Positions 10,080 to 21,589 of a stretch of 64,000 bases of DNA are shown here, in pieces. The notes beneath the pieces are model-generated. The model made no database searches. It saw only the letters and a program-made list of their open reading frames with translations, and was not told where the DNA came from. Every line of letters begins with the position of its first letter. The stretch's first letter is position 1. The position numbers and the translations under genes were made by a program. Source of the stretch: Cenococcum geophilum 1.58 (lineage: Eukaryota > Ascomycota > Dothideomycetes > Gloniales > Gloniaceae); assembly GCA_001692895.1 (NCBI GenBank), contig KV748254.1, positions 124,001 through 188,000 on the forward strand, read 5' to 3'.

Positions 10080-13000
10080 GGGTTTTCTTAAATAGAGTTT
10101 TCTCCCTATATGTAAATAAGGAGTAGTTCGCGTAGGCCTAATAGGGATCTAAATTAGACGTTAAGTAATGAATTATTATTATTATATCTTAAGTTACTAC
10201 TCTATCCCGCTACCCTAAATATATATATAAATAACTAGTATAGATAGTATTCTATTATTCTAAATATATAAACAGACGACCAGTATAAGCAACTAATTAC
10301 CTTAACTAAGCCCCGTCTACTAACCTTAATTATTATCTAGCTCTAACACGTTATTTAATAAACACTACTTATAAGGATAAAGCTATAACCGATATAATAT
10401 AAGAACTCCACCCTAATTATCTTTAAAAAAAAGGTTTTAGAGCTAAGTCGCTCTCTAAAACGGTTCTACCTTAGGATCTTATTAAATACTTTAGACGTTA
10501 TAAACTCTAACTCTTGGGATTATAGCATAACCGTTAACTATTATCTTTAATAGAATAATTAATAGGCCAATACTTAAGTTCTAATTAATATAGGAGCTAG
10601 TGGTATAGGATTTATTAATAAAATCTTCGCGTAAGATAATGGTTTTACCCTAACCCCTCTTAACTAGCATATTAACGTATTTGGATTTAATAGTAAACGT
10701 ATAGTCTTAGGTTAAATTACCTACGTAGTATATCTAAAACTCTAATACCTAAACCATAGAGAACTTATTAGACTTTTTATTACTACCCTAGGTTACTTAA
10801 TAATTCTTAAACAACCCTAGATAAAGCTATATAAGGTAACTATTAATTAAAACAACCTTAAACTTCTATTTACCGCCTCCCATTATAAGTAGAAGTGCCT
10901 TATAACTTACTACTTAGACCTAAAACTAAAATTTAAAAATCCACCCTATATTTAAGAAGTCTACCTAATTCTACTAGCCTAAGAATTTTACTAAATTCTA
11001 CTAAACCCTATAAATAGACCCTAAGTACTATACTACCCCACGCTAAGTAAAAGCTTAAGCTTACTATACGAAAATATTAGAAGGACTAGTACTCTACTAT
11101 AAAGAGCATACTTAAAGAACTCGAACCTAAATCTAATACTAACTCTATACCTAATATTAAATCTAAAGCTAAATAAAAAACCGTGTAAGAAACTATAGGT
11201 AACCTAAGTAAGTTTAATACCCTAGATATCTATATAATTAGAGCTACTCTACTAGCCTAACTTACTAAAAGACCTAAGTATACGATCTTTACTGTTATAA
11301 TAGCCAATATTAAAAAGGCCTTAGCACTAAAGAAGTATACTAACCCTGCTACAAAGGTACTAGTAGAGTATTATTACCGCCTAGATAGATTCTTATAAAA
11401 GGAAGCTAATAAGCTACTAGAATATTAACTATATAACTATAAGATTATACTTAAAGAAGGAAAGTAGCTTATATTTAGACCCCTATATAGGATATTCTAA
11501 AATAAACTCCAAGTGCTATAAAAGTATTTAGATGAGAACCTAAGTAAAGGATTTATTAGAGTAAGCTTATTGCCTATAGCCGTATTAGTAATCTTTATTA
11601 AGAAACCTAGTAGCGGTCTACGCTTCTATATAGACTACTAAGCTCTTAACGCCGTTACCGTTAAGAACTAATATCTAATCCCGTTAATATAAGAGATGCT
11701 AAACCGACTAAATAAGGCTCGCTACTATATAAAGCTTAATATTATCTTATTTTATAAGCCTGGTACAGAGCTAGTCTATAATTAGATATAGAAAAATGCA
11801 AGTTCTATAAAACGGAAGTTCTATACCTTAAACTTCTTATTTTTTTTATAAATAGCATATAAATAGACCTAAAGAAAATCGAAGTAATTATAAACTAGTA
11901 AAAACCCAAGAACGTTAAAGACGTAAGAGCTTTTATAGGATTTGCCAATTTTTACTAGTAGTTTATTAATAACTTCTCCGCTCTAGTTTTACCCCTTATA
12001 GCTTTAATTTAAAAGGATAAAGCCTTTATCTTTAATAAGGAATAAAAAAAGGCCTTTACTTATTTAAAGGTTATATTTACTACCGCGCTTATACTTTAAT
12101 ACTTTAGCCTAAACTAAATAAGTATTATAGAAGCTAATTTATCTAATTATGTTACTAGAGGTATTCTATCTTAATATAATAAGGATAAAGTATTATACCC
12201 TATAGTATACTTCTTAAAACAACTAAGCCTAGCTAAGTGTAACTTTAAAATCTATAATAAAGAATTACTAATTATTATTAGATATTTTAAATAATAGTAA
12301 CCTAAACTAGAAGGCGCTAGATTTCCAATTAAGGTCCTTAGCAACTATAAGAATCTATAGTACTTTATAACCACAAAATAGCTAAGTTATTATTAGGCCC
12401 GCTAGTTAGAATATCTATTACGCTTCCAATTCTTAATTATATACTACCTAGGCGTCTAAGATTAGAAGTCTAATATCCTAACCTAATACTTATAAAACGC
12501 GCCAGTATTAAAAAAAAAGCGCGCTCTTATTAAAATTAGACTCTACTTTATTCTAAACTATTTAACCCTTCTACTAAAGACCTTATAGTATACATCCTTA
12601 AAATAACCAATTAATTAAACAGATTATAATTAATAAATACCCAAATAATAAGTTTATCTAAAAGACACTTAAGCTAATTTACGATAGCGTTAGACGCTTT
12701 AAAAAGATCTCTTTATAAATATATAAAGCTTATAGAGACCGCTTATACTATTAAAACCACCTAATTATACCTAACTATAATAAACTTAAGCTTAAGCTCC
12801 TGTTAGGTAACCAAGCTACCTTACTTATATATATTGTTCCGCATAGCCGTGCCTAGTATTAAGCCAGCCACTTACTTACCTTTTATGGATTTATATAGCT
12901 AAGTAGTGCGGAGCTTATTACCTTATAGCTCCTTAAATATATATATAATTTACTAGTAGCTAGCTACCTAAGTTAAAGAAAAACTATAGAGCTACTCTAA

Positions 13001-14640
13001 TGGAAGTACTACTAGCTAAATATATATAACTTAATATAAAGGTATATCTCTAGCTACTACGTCTGCTAATAAGCTAAAGCTTTATATAAGACATATAATA
13101 GCCTTTTAAAGCTACTACCTATTCTAAACTATAGATAGAAGAATATCTTAATTAACTTTATTATTAACCTCTTTATAAGTAAAGGCTATATAAACATTAT
13201 AGCAGTTATAGATTAACTATTTAAGATAAGATACTTAATCGCCTGCCCTAATATATTAACGCCTACTATTACCTAACTAATTCTAGATTACGTATAGAAA
13301 CTTTACAGACTCCCTAAAACGATTATCTCTAATAAAGATAGCTAGTTAATTTTTATATTCTAAAAGGAACTAATTACCTAACTCTACATTAAAGCACTAC
13401 TATTTACTATATATTAGTGTTACGGAGTAAATATAAGCGGCGATAATATATAGTAAGGTAGATATTATTAAGCTATATATATAAACTATATAAGGAGGTT
13501 AAAACGTTACGTAAGGAGAGAAGATAAAAAATAGAAAGAAAGGGTATATATTATGGACTTAGTTACTTAGTTAATACGTATATAGAGTAAAATAGGATTT
13601 AAGTAGTAGTCCTAGCAGAACTTAGCATAATTTAGTAGAACTTAGTAGAACTTAATAGAATATAGTAAAATACGGCAGATTACCGTTAGATTGCCGTAGA
13701 TTGCTATTAAATTGCCGTCTTATAGTCGGTCTTTAGTTGCTAAGTTAGTAAAAATAGGTAAATGTGTATAAGGTGTTATAGGGGTATTCTATAATAATTA
13801 TCTAGAAATAAACGATTAAACGGAATATATAAACGCTATAATAGAATAGTATATTTAGATATATATATTATATCTATAGGACGACTAGATAGACTAGCTT
13901 ATATTTACTAAGTTTACTATAAATAATTCTGTTTTAGAAACTATAAAGGTCTCCCTATTTCTAGCTAACTATAACTAGCATTTATAAATAGGGTTTAAAC
14001 CCTTTAGTAATATTCATCGCCCCACTTATTACACCTTATAAGTTATAAAAGTAAATTAATTTATAAAAAAGATAGAAGAACTATAATAGTTTCTTACTAA
14101 CGAAATAATATAGGCCTAATCCGTCTATAAAGCCGCAGTAAATAAGAAACAAACCTTAGCACCGGCCTATTAAGCTAGTAACTTCGTCTAGCTAGATATA
14201 AGAAATCTAAATATAAAATAACCTACTAAGAAGCTTAATTAGAAAAACGCTGGCCCTTATAAGGTTAAGAAGATTATTTCCTTTTACGCCTACTAATTAA
14301 AGCTCCCTAATATAGTTAAAAATCCACCCTATATTTTATACATTAGTCCTTTACCCTACTACCCCTATATTAAACGCCCTGCCTAAACAAATATAGGACC
14401 TTCCCCTACTACTTAAAGTAGATAGTAAGAACAAGTACTTTATTAAAAGAATTAATAATATTAAGTATAATAAACAAAAATGCTAATATATATACCTTAT
14501 AAAATGGAGAGGCTTTACTAAGCCCTTATAGGAACCCGTTAACTTTATAGAACTTATATAAGCTATAAAAGACTTTTATAAATTTTATTTAAAACTACTA
14601 TAGCCCTACTATATAGAAGCTTAAGTTTAAAGGGGGGTAC
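10080..14640 (+). pseudogene. Ty3/Gypsy gag-pol relic with chromodomain (Gypsy-1)
   Basis: Plus-strand polyprotein remnants appear in the order protease, RT, RNase H, integrase, chromodomain. The protease active site at 10581 onward reads INIGASGIGF, with Asn-Ile-Gly for the family Asp-Ser/Thr-Gly. The RT N-terminal half (about 11425-11735, [17 protein letters not shown]) runs abruptly near 11735-11800 into ...EKCKFYKTEVLYL. The segment with the catalytic YxDD motif is therefore deleted, about 90-100 residues. RNase H with VLYPIVYFLK and YNKELLIIIRYF follows (about 12190-12290). The integrase core (about 13150-13410) is interrupted by an antisense solo LTR and resumes at 13797. A chromodomain end with YLIKWRGFTKPL lies at about 14490-14530, then a purine tract AAAGGGGGGTAC abuts the 3' LTR. 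Gag and a 5' LTR were not recognised. Confidence 0.85.
13418..13796 (-). mobile_element. Solo LTR, antisense, inside the Gypsy-1 integrase
   Basis: The reverse complement matches the Gypsy-1 3' LTR (14641-14978) over most of its length, including TGTTACGGAG..TATAAGC at one end and a TATTAT/TGTTAT-type start at the other. The integrase frame continues on either side. Flanking pentamers are ATTAG (13413-13417) and ATTAT (13797-13801), a 4/5 match to a target duplication. It is about 40 bases longer than the other LTR because of an extra short duplication of the ATTGCCGT type. Confidence 0.85.
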
Positions 14641-14978
14641 TATTATGGGACACCCCTATAATACCTTATATACGTCCACCTATTTCTACTAACTTAGCAA
14701 CTAGAGACTAACCATAAGACAGCAATCTAATGGTAATCTGCCGTATTTTACTATATTCTATTAAGTTCTACTAAGTTCTACTAGGACCACCACCTAAATC
14801 CTATTCTACTCTATATATATATTAATTAAGCAACTAAGTCCATAATATATACCCTTTCTTCCCGTTTTCCTACCTTCTTTCCTTATATAACGTTTTAATC
14901 TTATTATATAATTTATATATATAGTTTAATAATATCTACTTACTATATATTATTGTCGCTTATACTTACTCCGTAACA
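14641..14978 (+). mobile_element. 3' LTR of Gypsy-1
   Basis: The LTR starts directly after the purine tract as TATTATGGGACACCCC (TG mutated to TA) and ends CCGTAACA. Its reverse complement matches the solo LTR at 13418-13796. The 174-base tandem repeats start immediately after it, so this LTR could instead be the 5' LTR of a second, adjoining element. Confidence 0.8.
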
Positions 14979-15471
14979 GTTAGTTAGTTTTTATTACAGT
15001 TTTACCTTACTACTATACTCTATATACTTCTCTAGGTCTAGTTATCTCTAAAATACTATAAGGCAGAAACTCTTTATCTTCTCTATCGTCTCTATATTAT
15101 AGCAATATTGCAACTCTATTTTATAAGAAGTTATATATAAATAGTTAGTTAGTTTTAGTATAATTTTATTACAATTTTGCCTTACTACTAAAACTTATAT
15201 ACTTCTCTAGGTCTAATTATCTCTAAAATACTACGAGCTAAAAGCTCTTTATCTTCTCTATCGCCTCTATATTATAGCAATATTATAGCTCTATTTTACG
15301 AGGAGTTAGATATAGGTAGTTAGTTACTTAAGTCTATTTTATCGCAATCTTGCCTTACTGCTAAAACTTGCGTACTTCTCTACGTCTAATTATTTCTAAA
15401 ATAGTACGAGCTAAAAGCCCTTTGTCTTCTCTAGCGACTCCATATTATAGCGATATTATAGCTCTATTTTA
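14979..15471 (+). repeat. 174-base tandem repeat, three copies plus a displaced fourth
   Basis: The landmark CCTTAC occurs at 15005, 15180 and 15353, giving periods of 175 and 173. Each unit carries GTTAGTTAG, CTTCTCTA and a CTCTATTTTA end. A fourth partial unit resumes at 17600 beyond the Tc1-type element. The tract directly follows an LTR and may be a repeated 5' leader of a retroelement. No protein frame is recognised. Confidence 0.85.
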
Positions 15472-15671
15472 CGGAGGCAGCGGTTAAAAGTGACGGACCC
15501 CCCCTACGCCACCAAAACGCCACCAAAACGCCATATTACCAGCTCTTGGCGTTCCAATTTAGGAAGGAGGCTGGAGTAGAAGCTAGATTTTGGCTCTCTA
15601 CAACGAGAAGTATAGATAGATGACGTCATATTAGACACCTATTGAGGTGTTGATATATACAATATATACAG

Positions 15672-17385
15672 TTACTGTCCCCGCCCACCACCCCGTCGCT
15701 GTGGCCTCTTTAATGACTTGGCCTGCTGCTGCTGTAGCTCCTCGGACTCAATAAACGTCTTATTGAGGACCTCATTTAGAAGGCGACGTCGTGGATTTCA
15801 TCGTGGCGCTTGAGGTGGATCTTGAGGTAGATCTTAAGGTAGATCTTGAGGTGGATCTTAAGGTAGATCTTGAGGTGGATCTTGAGGTAGATCTTGAGGT
15901 AGTTCTTAAGGTGGATCTTGAGGCGTTTCTTGAGCTTCTTATATAGCGAAAACAGTAGCTAGAGCAGCTCCAGCAGCGCTTTTTACTGCCTTCTTTGGAG
16001 CTCGCTTTCTTGGCTTAGCCTTTGCCTTTAGCTTTAGCTATAAATTCTCCTTATCTTCATCTAATATATCCTCCCAATTATTCTGCGGAATATAGTATTC
16101 TAAAGGCCCTAGGCGCCGAGGTATATCTAATGAGCCCTTACGATACTCATTGCCTCCCTTAAGCCTTATTATCTCTTCAATATGCCAAGGGATCCTCTTA
16201 ATCTACCGCTAAATTTGCTACTGTTTAAGATCCTTCCAAGCCTTCTTCTATGCTCTTTTGGCAGGCACAGGAGTTATAAGGGCGCCCTTCTTAGTAGTAG
16301 CTCTCTTAAGGTAAGGCTACGCTGGCTCTATTATATTTATATTAGGCGAATAAGGGCACTAAAGGAGCCGTTAAACGTTTGAGAGGTTTATAAAAAGGTT
16401 ATAATAGAGAAAGACATGCGGTAAAGCCTTATCTTCTTAAATTAGTGTACTAGGACAGTCTTCTTTATAAGCTAAAGTAAAGGGTATAAGCTTTGGCTTA
16501 AGAATAAAGGTTATATAGCGATACTAATTAATTCCTTTACTATTACCTCTTACAAGCTTGCCGTGCTTTTTATCCTATTTCCATATAGGTTTAACTCCTC
16601 TAAGGTTTTAAAGTCCTATACGTCTTATAGCTATAGCAAGCTCCCACTCTTCCTTTGCAGTAGCCTCTATCTTAGCGTTAATTTTAATAAGTTCTGTAGT
16701 AGTAATAAAGCGCTCCTTCTTTATTTTTGGGGCCCAAATATAGCAGGGACCTTTCCTATTATATATAAAAGCGCCCTAAAAATATAAACTCTAAAAAGCC
16801 CTTCTAACGTTCTCTTATTGTAGACTTAAGAAAGCATTCTTCTAGAGTCCTCTAGATGCGGTAGCCTTTAAGGTAATAGTTAAGAATAACTAATGTCTTG
16901 TTAGTCTAAATAACGTTCTTCTAATCTTCTAGCTTTTAATCCTTATAGCAAAGGCGGAATTTAAGCCTATCCTTCTTTATCTGCGCTGTAAGGTCAGGCT
17001 TGCGTATTAGCTTCGTCTTTTGCATATTTAATAAGTGGAGGATTCGCCATACTATTAAGGCTCCAATGTCGCCGGCATTAAGGGAGAGTTAGAGGGTGCT
17101 TTTCTCTTTGCTATATCGGTTATAATAAATAAAGTTAAGAACCTGTTCAATTTTGGCAGACGTATACTTTTTTAGGCGTCCTAATCGGTTTCTATCTTTA
17201 AGGTAGATATTAAGAATCCTATAGTCTTTAGTCTCGTCAAAGCCTTACTCTCTAGCTATTTTAATAAGGTTCTTAATGCGGGTTTCGCTTATGCCCGTAG
17301 CGGCTTTAATATTGGCATTTATAGCCCTAAAAATCTTCATGTAAAGGACCTAAGCCCTAATAGCAATATCGTATAAGGTACGCAT
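15672..17385 (-). pseudogene. Tc1/mariner-type DDE transposase, degraded
   Basis: The minus-strand frame starts MRTLYDIAIRA (17385) with a helix-turn-helix segment ISETRIKNLIKIARE. It continues through LNAGDIGALIVWRIL and QKTKLIRKPDLTA to VIQTNKTLVIL, where the family has a Trp-Thr-Asp-Glu-Thr core. The first catalytic Asp is thus Asn and the Glu is Lys. A later RIPWHIEEIIRLKGGNEYRKGS segment (about 16140-16200) is typical of the fungal DDE-3 group. The C-terminus is a Pro-Gln-Asp repeat tail ending RGGGRGQ and TAA at 15672-15674. Most stops are TAG at Gln/Trp sites. The span is not a multiple of three, so there is at least one indel or the start is misplaced. Confidence 0.85.
15809..15925 (-). 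repeat. 12-base minisatellite encoding a PQDL/PQDP tail
   Basis: About ten units of CTTGAGGTAGAT/GGAT (plus strand) read on the minus strand as Pro-Gln-Asp-Leu or Pro-Gln-Asp-Pro repeats in the C-terminal tail of the transposase. TTAAGG variants give TAG stops. Confidence 0.85.
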
Positions 17386-17599
17386 AATAAACGGTAAGAT
17401 ATAGTATAGATTTGGTGTATTTTAGAAGCCTCTAAAGTATAGTATTAAGGGGAGAGTTGCATACGTAGCAACCCCGCTATACGCGCCAAGACTCGGTTAA
17501 ATCTAAACTAGCCTAATATACGCCACATTAAGCCGCTAAAGGCTAGCGCGTGCCACCACGACTAGGGGGGGTCCGTCACTTTTAACCGCTGCCTCCGTA

Positions 17600-19547
17600 T
17601 AAGAAGTTAGATATAGGTAGTTAGTTTTAGTTAAAATCTATAAACATTTAAATTTAAAATATAACTTACATTCTACGACGATATATCTCGCCCCATAGTA
17701 TTCTTAATAGGAGGTTATAATTTATAAATATATAGATATAATTACCTAAAGAATCCATTACATTAATAAAATATATAATAATTCTTATGATTAGGACGTC
17801 GCTTAGAAATATATATAATTTAATTTTTAAAATATTTATTTCTTACTAAAGCGGGGTTAAAATTAGTGCGCTATTCTAATTGGTTTAGGAGTTAGTATAT
17901 TACCGGAATACATCTTTTACAGAGCGTCTAATTTATAAGATAACCTCACCCACCCTTTAGCGAGCGCTCTGAAATTTTAAATTTAGTACGCGTATCCAAT
18001 CTCGCTTAGTTGCCACTAGCTGTATATAGTAATTATAGTAAACGGCTATGGCTTGGTTGCCCTAGAGAATCGCGTTAGTTAGCTAGGAGAATTAAATTAA
18101 AGATATATACTTTCTCTTCTCCACTTTTCTACCTATACCTTTATTGTAGCCACCAAAACGTAAATAGAACGCTGTCTCTGCAATTACTAATAAAATTTAG
18201 TAATTATTATACGGGTAGAAACCTCACGATACTTAATAAAGATTATAACACTGTATACCGCCCTAGCGCATCTAGTTAAAAGTATATATTAATTTTAGAA
18301 AATAAACGGCAGAGTTTATACCTTTTAAAGTAATACGCACGGCCACTTTAACGTATTTTTACCCTTTTTAGGTATAAATCTCCGCATTTTAATTAGCGTA
18401 ATTAATACGCACTTTTAACTAGATATGCTAGGGTGGTATATAAGGGGGTAATACAAATTGCTTAGACGCCCCCCTACTAGTATGGTATACAAAATAACCT
18501 AGCCCTACTATATTACTTAGGGCTCGCTTATTTTCCTCTCTATACTAATAGGGGGGGCGTCTAAGGCATTAATATTACCCCCTTATAGAGATCGAGTATA
18601 CGGCTTTGCTACAATTACTATATACAGTTAGTGGCGATTTAGTAAGCCCGCGTACTATAGCGAAATAAAATTTTACTAGTGAAGCTGGTTATATAATTAA
18701 GTGTAGGACTTAAAAGACTTTAATATTTCTATAAGTAAAAAGGCAAATTAACGAAATCGCTAATTGTGTAGATTGCGCGTATAGTAATATGCACGACTAG
18801 CTTTACCCCCTCGCCCTAAGTTGCAGATTTGGTACGGGCATCTAATTTCGCCTAATTGCCACCAACTATATATAGTAATTAAAGTGAAGCCAAGTGCCTA
18901 GTTACTAGGGGCAATTAAATTAAAGCTATATATTTAAAACCTGCCTAGCTTACTAAAGTTTTAATATTAATCTAAAATCGTGTTATAAAATCGACAATTT
19001 ACCTTTAATATAAATCCTCTTTTAAAACGCGTAGCGGCTTAATTAATGGGTATCTCTTTACCCTTAACAAAATTAACAAAGCCTCCTTTCGCCTTTATTG
19101 CGTACGTCTCTACCTTTATAAAGTTCTTATTAGTGTGCCCTATAATAGCCGCCAAGACGTAAATTTAATGCCGTTTGGCCAGACTTTATATCAGAGGAGC
19201 TTAGGGAAATAGAAACTAATTTAAAGGCTATAAATAAGAACGATAAGGAAGATATAGATAATTGGCTTAATTAAGGCCGTATAAGTTACTGTATTTAATA
19301 CAGGATCCTACCTACTTATAGTTAAATATACTAATATCGCGATATTAAGCTATAGCCTCTTAGGTAGCTGCTTAAGCTACTTAAGCTATTCTAGCTTCTT
19401 AGGCTTCTTTATAAAATATAATTAAAGATAAAAAAGAAATAACTTTATTACCTTGCCTATATATAGAGAGTAAGATTAATAATATAGAAAGAGCTAGCGG
19501 CGGCGTGTTTATTACTTATAATTATAATATATTTATTTAATATTTAA
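17600..19547. other. AT-rich flank with several copies of an anonymous repeat, no gene
   Basis: A word built on GCCTAATTGCCACCAACTAT (about 18857) occurs near 18010-18050, reversed near 18600-18650, and reversed again around 45515-45735. These are probably termini of one degraded repeat family. No coding frame is recognised. The Gypsy-2 insertion splits this region from 42814 onward. Confidence 0.55.
18438..18587. mobile_element. 150-base MITE-like inverted-repeat element
   Basis: The left arm 18439-18483 and right arm 18542-18587 are reverse complements over about 45 bases with few mismatches (TATAAGGGGGTAAT...). They surround a ~58-base core. TA at each edge fits a Tc1/mariner-derived MITE, but the TATA ends make the exact boundary ambiguous. 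Confidence 0.8.
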
Positions 19548-19758
19548 TATTTTAGCTTATATAAATACCTCTAAACCAAAGCTTATAGAATGCTATATTA
19601 CAAAGATACTAAGCTAAGGAGAAGGAAAAGGGGTCGCTAGGACCAATGTAAATAAATATATAGGGTAAGCCGCTAAGGCGCTAGCTTTTAGGCAAGCTAA
19701 TTATAGGTTAGTAAAATATAGCAGAATTTAGCAGGTAATGTACGATAGCGCCGTTATA
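19548..19758 (-). mobile_element. 3' LTR of Gypsy-2
   Basis: This LTR of 211 bases pairs with the copy at 42603-42813 and is directly followed on the plus strand by the polypyrimidine complement of the PPT. The TG and CA ends have been converted to TA. Confidence 0.87.
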
Positions 19759-19775
19759 ATACCCCCCTCTTTAAA

Positions 19776-21150
19776 AAAAAGCCTACTTTTAGGCTTAGTT
19801 AGAAATAGAATAGCACTAGGCTTATAAAATATAAGATAAGGAGAAAAAAGGAATATAAGTACGTCCGGACTAAGTATAAAAGGCGATTATAAGTTAAGTA
19901 GAAGCACTAGGCTAGGAAGAGTAGCCGCTAAAAGTCTTAGTAAGGATCTAACTAATTAGATAACTTTAACTAGTAGTTAAAGTCCCTAGATATCTAAAAT
20001 TCTATAGTACTAGCAGAAAACGGTAGAATATAGCAGGATTTGGCAGAATAGCTATATTAGGGCCTTAGGGCGTTCTTGTCCCTATACTCCTCCGGTAACT
20101 TATTATCTTTATTATACTAGTATTCTATCTACTTATCTAGGTACTTTAGAAGTCTAGGTATGTTAGGGTATTAGTTATAAACCCTTTTAAGCTTCTAGGG
20201 GCTACTTATAAAGTTCTATATATAGCACTAGGTTAGGTCCAGGTTATAGCCCTTTTATTAAATATAGTATTTTAATATTCCCCGTACTATCTTATAGGCT
20301 AGCATTTTATTAACTTCCTATTTATTATTACCGTTTACTTAAATTAGCAGGAGAGGCTTGTTCTTTTGTCTGGGTAATAGGTTATTTATAGCTTTTTATA
20401 ACTTATCTAATAAGAAAATAGGGTGCACCCTAATTAAATCTGGGAGCTTTACCTTATATAAGTTACCTACCTTTTAAGGACCTTATACGGCCTTGCTATC
20501 TAGTAGTCCAGCTTATAGCTAGGTCGTTCGGTCTTTTAATTTCTTATTATAACTTAGACTATATCGCCAGGGGCAAAGTTAGGCTCTTAATAGTATTTAT
20601 TCGCCTACTATTCTATTAATCTTTAGGCTTTTTTTAGGTTCTTATAGGCTACTATCTAAACTTCTTATTAGGCCTTGCTGTATAATAGCTTTTCTTATAC
20701 AGTTTAGGGTTCTTTTAGCCTTTTTTAGTTAAAGCTTATATAGGGTAAGTATCCTATTTCTAGCTAAATTAGGATAAACCCCATAGAGTTACGAAGGCGC
20801 ACTTTTTTGAAATCCGTCCATTCTCGCTAAGGCAAGGAACTTCAAAATCTCTAGGTTCTAAAAATGGCGTACCGTAGCACTACTAAGTCCGAATACTTTA
20901 AATCAAGCTTTATGCGACAGAGAAGAAGTCAAAGTATCTTTTGGTACAGTTTCGCGATTCTAAAGTTTTAGGGAGTTTTGTTATAATTTTTTAAACAGAA
21001 GGAAACAATTTCAAAACTCTCGCTTAGCGGGTGGACGGTTTTCAAAAAAGTGCGCCTTCGTATAGGGCAGGGTTGCTTAGGCGTAGTTTATTAAGGGTAG
21101 CAGTTTAGACCAGTTATCTTAGAAGTGGTTAATAAAGGGCCTAAGCCTTT
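19776..21150 (-). pseudogene. Gypsy-2 integrase C-terminus and chromodomain
   Basis: Minus-strand remnants include RLRPFINHF*DNWSKLLPLINYA (about 21060-21145), EPNFAPGDIV (about 20560-20590), ERPSYKLDY (about 20495-20530) and a chromodomain-like end near 20250-20330. They match the C-terminal part of Ty3/Gypsy integrases of the fungal chromovirus type. The frame is interrupted by the MITE at 20792-21060. At 21151 it breaks off and continues at 24606, on the far side of a nested element. Stops are mostly TAG. Confidence 0.8.
20792..21060. mobile_element. 269-base MITE with TA duplication, little mutated
   Basis: The terminal inverted repeats match at 28 of 29 positions (20792-20820 and 21032-21060, ends CGAAGGCGCAC) and are flanked by TA at 20790-20791 and 21061-21062. 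CA and TG dinucleotides are common inside, unlike the surrounding RIP-mutated integrase. It probably inserted after the host element was mutated. No transposase is encoded. The TA site suggests Tc1/mariner mobilisation. Confidence 0.9.
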
Positions 21151-21589
21151 TATTACGGAAGTAGGCACGAGCTGGAATACAATATACTAAACGGGGTAGT
21201 AATTAAAGAAGGCTACGTACGCGTAACTATACGTGGTTAATATAAAGACATTTAGATGTAAAAATAGAATAGGTTAGGTATGGGTATAAATAGGTTTTAT
21301 AGGGGAATGTGTGTAGGTGTCTTGGGCAGGCCTATAGAGGATAGGCCGGATAGGCCTCTTAGATAATAGACCTATCAGCTAATTATCTCCAGATAGTCTT
21401 AACAAAATCCCTTTAATACGCTTACACTTATAATACACCCCCTAATATTAAATAAAAAAAATTCTATTTATATAGATTAATAGAGCTTATAAAGCGCTTT
21501 AAAATAGTACCACTTTTATCTAAATATCCTATAGATAAGTAATATTATATAGATATAAAGCTTATAAGAGCTCTGCGGAATAAGGCTTA

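Larger units (their letters stand above)
15472..17597 (-). mobile_element. Complete Tc1/mariner-type transposon with TA duplication
   Basis: This element of 2126 bases has ~37-base terminal inverted repeats (15472-15508 and 17562-17597, outer end CGGAGGCAGCGG) flanked by TA at 15470-15471 and 17598-17599. Removing it restores CTCTATTTTA-TAAGAAGTT, which is exactly the sequence present at the end of tandem copy 1 (about 15114-15131). The insertion site is therefore proven inside the window. The 2-base TA duplication and the gene inside assign it to the Tc1/mariner superfamily. Confidence 0.93.

Noticed and set aside
16182-16787. Two plus-strand frames antisense to the Tc1-type transposase
   Set aside because: The minus strand carries the recognisable transposase; the plus frames are antisense shadows.
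8630-21540. Idea that the inverted pair at 8.6 and 21.5 kb are TIRs of one 13-kb DNA transposon
   Set aside because: Each copy has a purine tract followed by an LTR-like start, the sequence between holds unrelated elements, and the 21.5-kb copy lies inside a unit with its own 5-base duplication.
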